Shown: positions 7,114 through 9,842 of the stretch, one piece after another
How positions within the stretch are numbered: position 1 is the first letter of the stretch
Layout of the letters: the number at the start of each line of letters is the position of its first letter
NCBI GenBank assembly: GCA_015493625.1
Contig: WGCT01000525.1
Location: 1-9,842 of the forward strand
DNA: 9,842 bases
Origin: Draconibacterium sp.
GTDB taxonomy: Bacteria; Bacteroidota; Bacteroidia; Bacteroidales; Prolixibacteraceae
Direction: 5' to 3'
The notes under the pieces: model-generated
Databases searched by the model: none
What the model saw: only the letters and a program-made list of their open reading frames with translations
What the model was told of the DNA's origin: nothing
Translations under genes and position numbers: made by a program

Positions 7114-8424
7114 ATGACACACACAGAACAGATTTTACAAAAAATAGAAACCAACACCGAAGTTGTAGGCGTTATCGGGCTCGGCTATGTTGGGCTGCCC
7201 CTTGCTGTTAACTTTGCCGAAGCAGGAGTTCAAGTTATTGGGTTCGATAAATCGGAACAAAAAGTAAATAAAATAAACTCGGGAGAGAATTATATTAAAG
7301 ACATTCGCGATGCAGTATTACGAGAAGTGGTAGATAAAATTACACTTCAGGCAACTACCGATTTCAGTAGAATGAAAGAGTGCGATGCGCTAATTATTTG
7401 TGTTCCTACACCGCTCGACAAGTTTCGGAAACCCGATATGAGTTATATCGAAGCTTCGTGTGAGGCAATTGGACAAAATATGAAAGCAGGTACCTTTATT
7501 AGTCTTGAAAGTACTACTTACCCCACCACCACCGAAGATTTAATGTTGCCCATTATTGAACGCGAAAGTGGCTTTAAACACGGTTCCGATTTTTGGCTTG
7601 CCTACTCGCCCGAACGGGTTGACCCGGGAAACAAAACATTTCACACAAAAAATACTCCTAAAGTTTTGGGAGCTATGTCGGAAGATGGATTGATAATAGG
7701 GAAAGCGTTGTATAGTAATGCCATCGATAATATTCATACCGTTAGCTCGCCCCGTGTTGCCGAAATGGTTAAAATTCTGGAAAACACTTATCGGCTTATA
7801 AATATTAGTTTGATTAACGAACTGACACTTCTTGCAGGTAAAATGGATATTAATATTTGGGAAGTGATTGAGGCGGCAAAAACAAAACCATTTGGATTTC
7901 AGGCTTTCTACCCCGGCCCCGGAATTGGCGGCCACTGCATTCCGCTCGATCCGTTTTATCTTGAACACATTGCAAAACGGTTCGATTTCGATTTGAGTAT
8001 GATTCACGCAGCCGGACACATTAATATGCGTATGCCGCATTATATGTATATAAAAATTGCAACCGCTCTAAACCGTCAGAAAAAAGCGGTTAACGGAAGT
8101 AATATCCTCTTTCTTGGCGTGGCTTATAAACCAAATATCGACGACGAACGTGAGTCACCGGCACTCGAAATAATGGATCAGGTGGCACATAAAGGAGGAG
8201 TGGTTGATTACCACGACCCGTTTATTGAAACAGTAAAAACACCCAATGGAAAAAGTTTTAGCTCGGTAGAATTATCGGCTAAAACATTGCAAAATGCCGA
8301 CTGTGTTGTTCTTACAACAAATCACGACGTTTTCGATATGGAGTTTGTAAAAGAAAATGCACAACTCATTGTCGATATGAGAAATATGATAACTGAAGCA
8401 TCGGATACTGTTTATAAACTGTAG
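7114..8424 (+). CDS. wbpA: UDP-N-acetyl-D-glucosamine 6-dehydrogenase, WbpA-like
   Basis: This NAD-dependent nucleotide-sugar dehydrogenase probably oxidises C6 of UDP-GlcNAc to give UDP-GlcNAc uronic acid. It is 436 residues, full family length. The N-terminal Rossmann domain has IGLGYVGLPLA (21-31) and D45 for NAD ribose. CVPTPLDKFRKPDMSYI (96-112) is the hallmark of the N-acetyl-hexosamine branch (WbpA/VipA) rather than plain UDP-glucose dehydrogenases. E132 in LESTTYP, the SPERVDPGN block (165-173) and the catalytic cysteine C275 in GIGGHCIPLDP follow. GVAYKPNIDDERESPA (335-350) and DYHDP (365-369) mark the C-terminal UDP-binding domain. The start at 7114 follows an unremarkable AT-rich 106-base gap with no visible Shine-Dalgarno. 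The WbpE- and WbpD-like genes downstream support a diacetamido-uronic acid pathway. UDP-GlcNAc as substrate is inferred from motif and neighbours. Confidence 0.93.
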   Translation: MTHTEQILQKIETNTEVVGVIGLGYVGLPLAVNFAEAGVQVIGFDKSEQKVNKINSGENYIKDIRDAVLREVVDKITLQATTDFSRMKECDALIICVPTPLDKFRKPDMSYIEASCEAIGQNMKAGTFISLESTTYPTTTEDLMLPIIERESGFKHGSDFWLAYSPERVDPGNKTFHTKNTPKVLGAMSEDGLIIGKALYSNAIDNIHTVSSPRVAEMVKILENTYRLINISLINELTLLAGKMDINIWEVIEAAKTKPFGFQAFYPGPGIGGHCIPLDPFYLEHIAKRFDFDLSMIHAAGHINMRMPHYMYIKIATALNRQKKAVNGSNILFLGVAYKPNIDDERESPALEIMDQVAHKGGVVDYHDPFIETVKTPNGKSFSSVELSAKTLQNADCVVLTTNHDVFDMEFVKENAQLIVDMRNMITEASDTVYKL

Positions 8425-8530
8425 CCTGTTTTGCTCTCCAATGCGAAGGCATTAATACGCAGAAAATTAAGTTTTCCGGTAGTGGATGCTCGCTCCTTTT
8501 TTTAAGAAGGAGGTTCGGTTGCAGAACAGG
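8425..8530 (+). other. Structured intergenic element: three hairpins inside a 10-bp inverted repeat
   Basis: CCTGTTTTGC (8425-8434) pairs with GCAGAACAGG (8521-8530) as ten pairs including one G-U. Enclosed in order are AATGC/GCATT (8440-8453, loop gaag), GAAAA/TTTTC (8462-8476, loop ttaag) and CTCCTT/AAGGAG (8493-8512). The outer left arm begins on the base after the wbpA TAG. The layout resembles a multi-branched RNA or a small palindromic insertion. No known riboswitch or RNA family is recognised, no protein is encoded, and chance folding cannot be ruled out. Confidence 0.4.
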
Positions 8531-8577
8531 AGAATTTAACTGTTTTTCAAAATTGGAATAATATCAAATCAGAATCA

Positions 8578-9702
8578 ATGCAAAACATTCCAATGGTCGA
8601 TTTAAAGGGCCAGTACATAAAAATAAAACCCGAGATCGATACAGCGGTTATCAACTGCATCGAATCGGCACAATTTATAAAAGGCGATCAAGTTGCTATT
8701 TTTGAAAAAGAGTTGGCCGGTTTTCTCGAAGTAAAACATGTAGTTGGATGCGGAAACGGAACCGATGCACTGCAAATTGCGTTAATGGCACTTGGGCTTC
8801 AGCCCGGCGACGAAATAATTGTGCCGGCATTTACTTATGTGGCTACTGCCGAAGCAATTGCTCTTCTACGGCTTGTTCCGGTAATGGTTGATGTGGAGCC
8901 CGGTACATTCAATATATCGCCTGCTGAAATAGAAAAAGCAATTACTCGGAAAACAAAAGCCATTGTTCCCGTTCATTTATATGGGCAAAGTGCCGATATG
9001 CACGCAATAATGGAGATAGCAAAACAACACAATTTGTTTGTTATTGAAGACAATGCACAGGCGTTGGGGGCTGAATGTAAATTTCCGGATGGCAAACGGC
9101 AAAAGACCGGAACAATAGGACATATTGGGTGCAACTCGTTTTTTCCAACAAAAAATCTAGGTTGTTTTGGCGATGGAGGAGCAATTACAACCAACAACTC
9201 CGAACTTGCCGAAAAATGTAGAATGATTGGTGCGCACGGTCAGAAAAAAAAATACCACCACTCGGTTATCGGGTGCAACTCTCGATTAGATACAATTCAG
9301 GCAGCAGTACTGAATGTAAAGTTGAACTATTTTAACGAACATTTGAAAGCACGGCAAAAAGCTGCTGAAATTTATTACAACCTTCTTTCGGGAATCGACT
9401 GGATTGAACTTCCCGAAAAATCGGGAAATGCATTGCACACATTTAATCAGTTCACACTAAAAATAAAAAGCGGTAATCGGAATAAATTGCAAGCCTTTTT
9501 AAAAGAAAATGGAATTCCAACAATTATCTATTATCCGCTGCCACTATACAAACAAGAGGCATTTAAGAAATATTGGGAACCCCCAAAAGGGTTGGAGAAT
9601 ACCGAGGAACTGTGTGGTTCGGTACTCTCTATTCCTATGCACACCGAGTTAACAGAAAACGTTCAGAATTATATTGCTAAAACAATTTTAAAGTTTAAGT
9701 AA
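8578..9702 (+). CDS. wbpE: PLP-dependent sugar aminotransferase, WbpE/WlbC-like (DegT/DnrJ/EryC1/StrS)
   Basis: This enzyme probably transfers an amino group from glutamate to the 3-keto group of UDP-2-acetamido-3-keto-glucuronate, making the 3-amino sugar. It has 374 residues, normal for the family. Motifs seen are VDLKGQY (7-13), GNGTDALQIA (59-68), FTYVATAEAIALL (85-97), PVHLYGQSADM (131-141), EDNAQALGA (157-165) with PLP-binding D158 and Q161, and the Schiff-base lysine K192 in SFFPTKNLGCFGDGGA. HGQKKKYHH (220-228) and NSRLDTIQAA (234-243) follow. These blocks match what I recall of Pseudomonas WbpE closely, including SFFP.K.LGC.GDGGAI. The ATG at 8578 is used; a second in-frame ATG at 8593 would remove five residues and still leave VDLKGQ. 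It sits between wbpA- and wbpD-like genes. The aminotransferase family is certain and the WbpE role likely. Confidence 0.93.
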   Translation: MQNIPMVDLKGQYIKIKPEIDTAVINCIESAQFIKGDQVAIFEKELAGFLEVKHVVGCGNGTDALQIALMALGLQPGDEIIVPAFTYVATAEAIALLRLVPVMVDVEPGTFNISPAEIEKAITRKTKAIVPVHLYGQSADMHAIMEIAKQHNLFVIEDNAQALGAECKFPDGKRQKTGTIGHIGCNSFFPTKNLGCFGDGGAITTNNSELAEKCRMIGAHGQKKKYHHSVIGCNSRLDTIQAAVLNVKLNYFNEHLKARQKAAEIYYNLLSGIDWIELPEKSGNALHTFNQFTLKIKSGNRNKLQAFLKENGIPTIIYYPLPLYKQEAFKKYWEPPKGLENTEELCGSVLSIPMHTELTENVQNYIAKTILKFK

Positions 9703-9710
9703 TTCTATAA

Positions 9711-9730
9711 ATTGAAAACAATTGAAAACC
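9711..9730. repeat. 10-base tandem duplication before the wbpD start
   Basis: attgaaaaca (9711-9720) is followed directly by attgaaaacc (9721-9730), two copies differing only in the last base and ending right before the ATG at 9731. The duplication makes up most of the 28-base spacer between wbpE and wbpD. It could alter ribosome-loading distance if copy number varies, or be a harmless slippage product. Confidence 0.6.
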
Positions 9731-9842
9731 ATGGTTAATAAAAACTATTTTTCTCACGAAACTGCAGTAATCGACGATAATTGCAAAATAGGAGAAGGAA
9801 CAAAAATATGGCATTTTTCGCATATTATGCCAAATGCAATAA
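9731..9842 (+). CDS. wbpD: UDP-sugar N-acetyltransferase, WbpD/WlbB-like, N-terminal fragment at window edge
   Basis: Only the first 37 codons are in the window. They read MVNKNYFSHETAVIDD, then NCKIGEGTKIW, then HFSHIMPNAI. The I-G-x-G-T-x-I-W-H-F-x-H-I pattern is the opening of the left-handed beta-helix (hexapeptide repeat) in WbpD/WlbB. Those enzymes use acetyl-CoA to acetylate the 3-amino group of UDP-2-acetamido-3-amino-2,3-dideoxyglucuronate, the step after WbpE. The ATG at 9731 lies 28 bases after the wbpE stop, consistent with one transcript. The frame stays open to the right edge. Other sugar N-acetyltransferases of the same fold are possible, but the motif plus gene order favour WbpD. 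Confidence 0.85.
   Translation, partial: MVNKNYFSHETAVIDDNCKIGEGTKIWHFSHIMPNAI

Noticed and set aside
7540..8040. Minus-strand open frame of 166 codons opposite wbpA
   Set aside because: It lies wholly antisense to a full-length, motif-complete dehydrogenase, and its translation shows no recognisable domain.
8493..8512. Hairpin as an intrinsic terminator after wbpA
   Set aside because: The T-run is inside the hairpin and not after it, and the same-strand wbpE gene follows closely in the same pathway.

Overview
The window looks like chromosomal DNA from a member of the Bacteroidota, probably a marine or anaerobic relative of the Marinilabiliales/Prolixibacteraceae. That placement rests on four things: AT-rich DNA, the near absence of Shine-Dalgarno sequences before genes, -7 boxes resembling TAnnTTTG, and protein styles such as a many-SLBB Wza-like exporter with an AQ-type signal-peptide cleavage site. 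The genus is inference from recalled protein resemblance; no database search was possible.

Layout. On the minus strand, 1-948 is a PhoH/YbeZ-type ATPase cut by the left edge near its C-terminus. A 156-base divergent intergenic region follows. All later genes are on the plus strand: mazG (1105-1881), a UDP-glucuronate 4-epimerase-like enzyme (2002-3030), an 881-residue Wza-like polysaccharide export protein (3162-5807), a Wzz-like chain-length regulator without a kinase domain (5826-7007), a WbpA-like UDP-N-acetylglucosamine 6-dehydrogenase (7114-8424), a WbpE-like PLP aminotransferase (8578-9702), and the first 37 codons of a WbpD-like N-acetyltransferase (9731 to the right edge).

How the genes fit together. 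The first two genes are housekeeping (RNA-linked ATPase, nucleotide-pool cleaning). From about 2002 onward the window is the front end of a surface polysaccharide (capsule, exopolysaccharide or O-antigen) locus. Wza-like and Wzz-like proteins form the export and length-control part. WbpA, WbpE and WbpD are three of the four enzymes that make UDP-2,3-diacetamido-2,3-dideoxyglucuronic acid from UDP-GlcNAc. The missing 3-dehydrogenase (WbpB/WlbA) is expected just beyond the right edge. The 4-epimerase would supply a galacturonate-type sugar.

No gene-free stretch exceeds 300 bases. There are no tRNA or rRNA genes, CRISPR arrays or insertion sequences. The most unusual non-coding signal is the 153-base gap between wbpA and wbpE. 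It holds three local hairpins enclosed by a 10-bp inverted repeat that begins on the base after the wbpA stop codon. The rest is a well-understood type of locus, and I see no convincing wholly new system.
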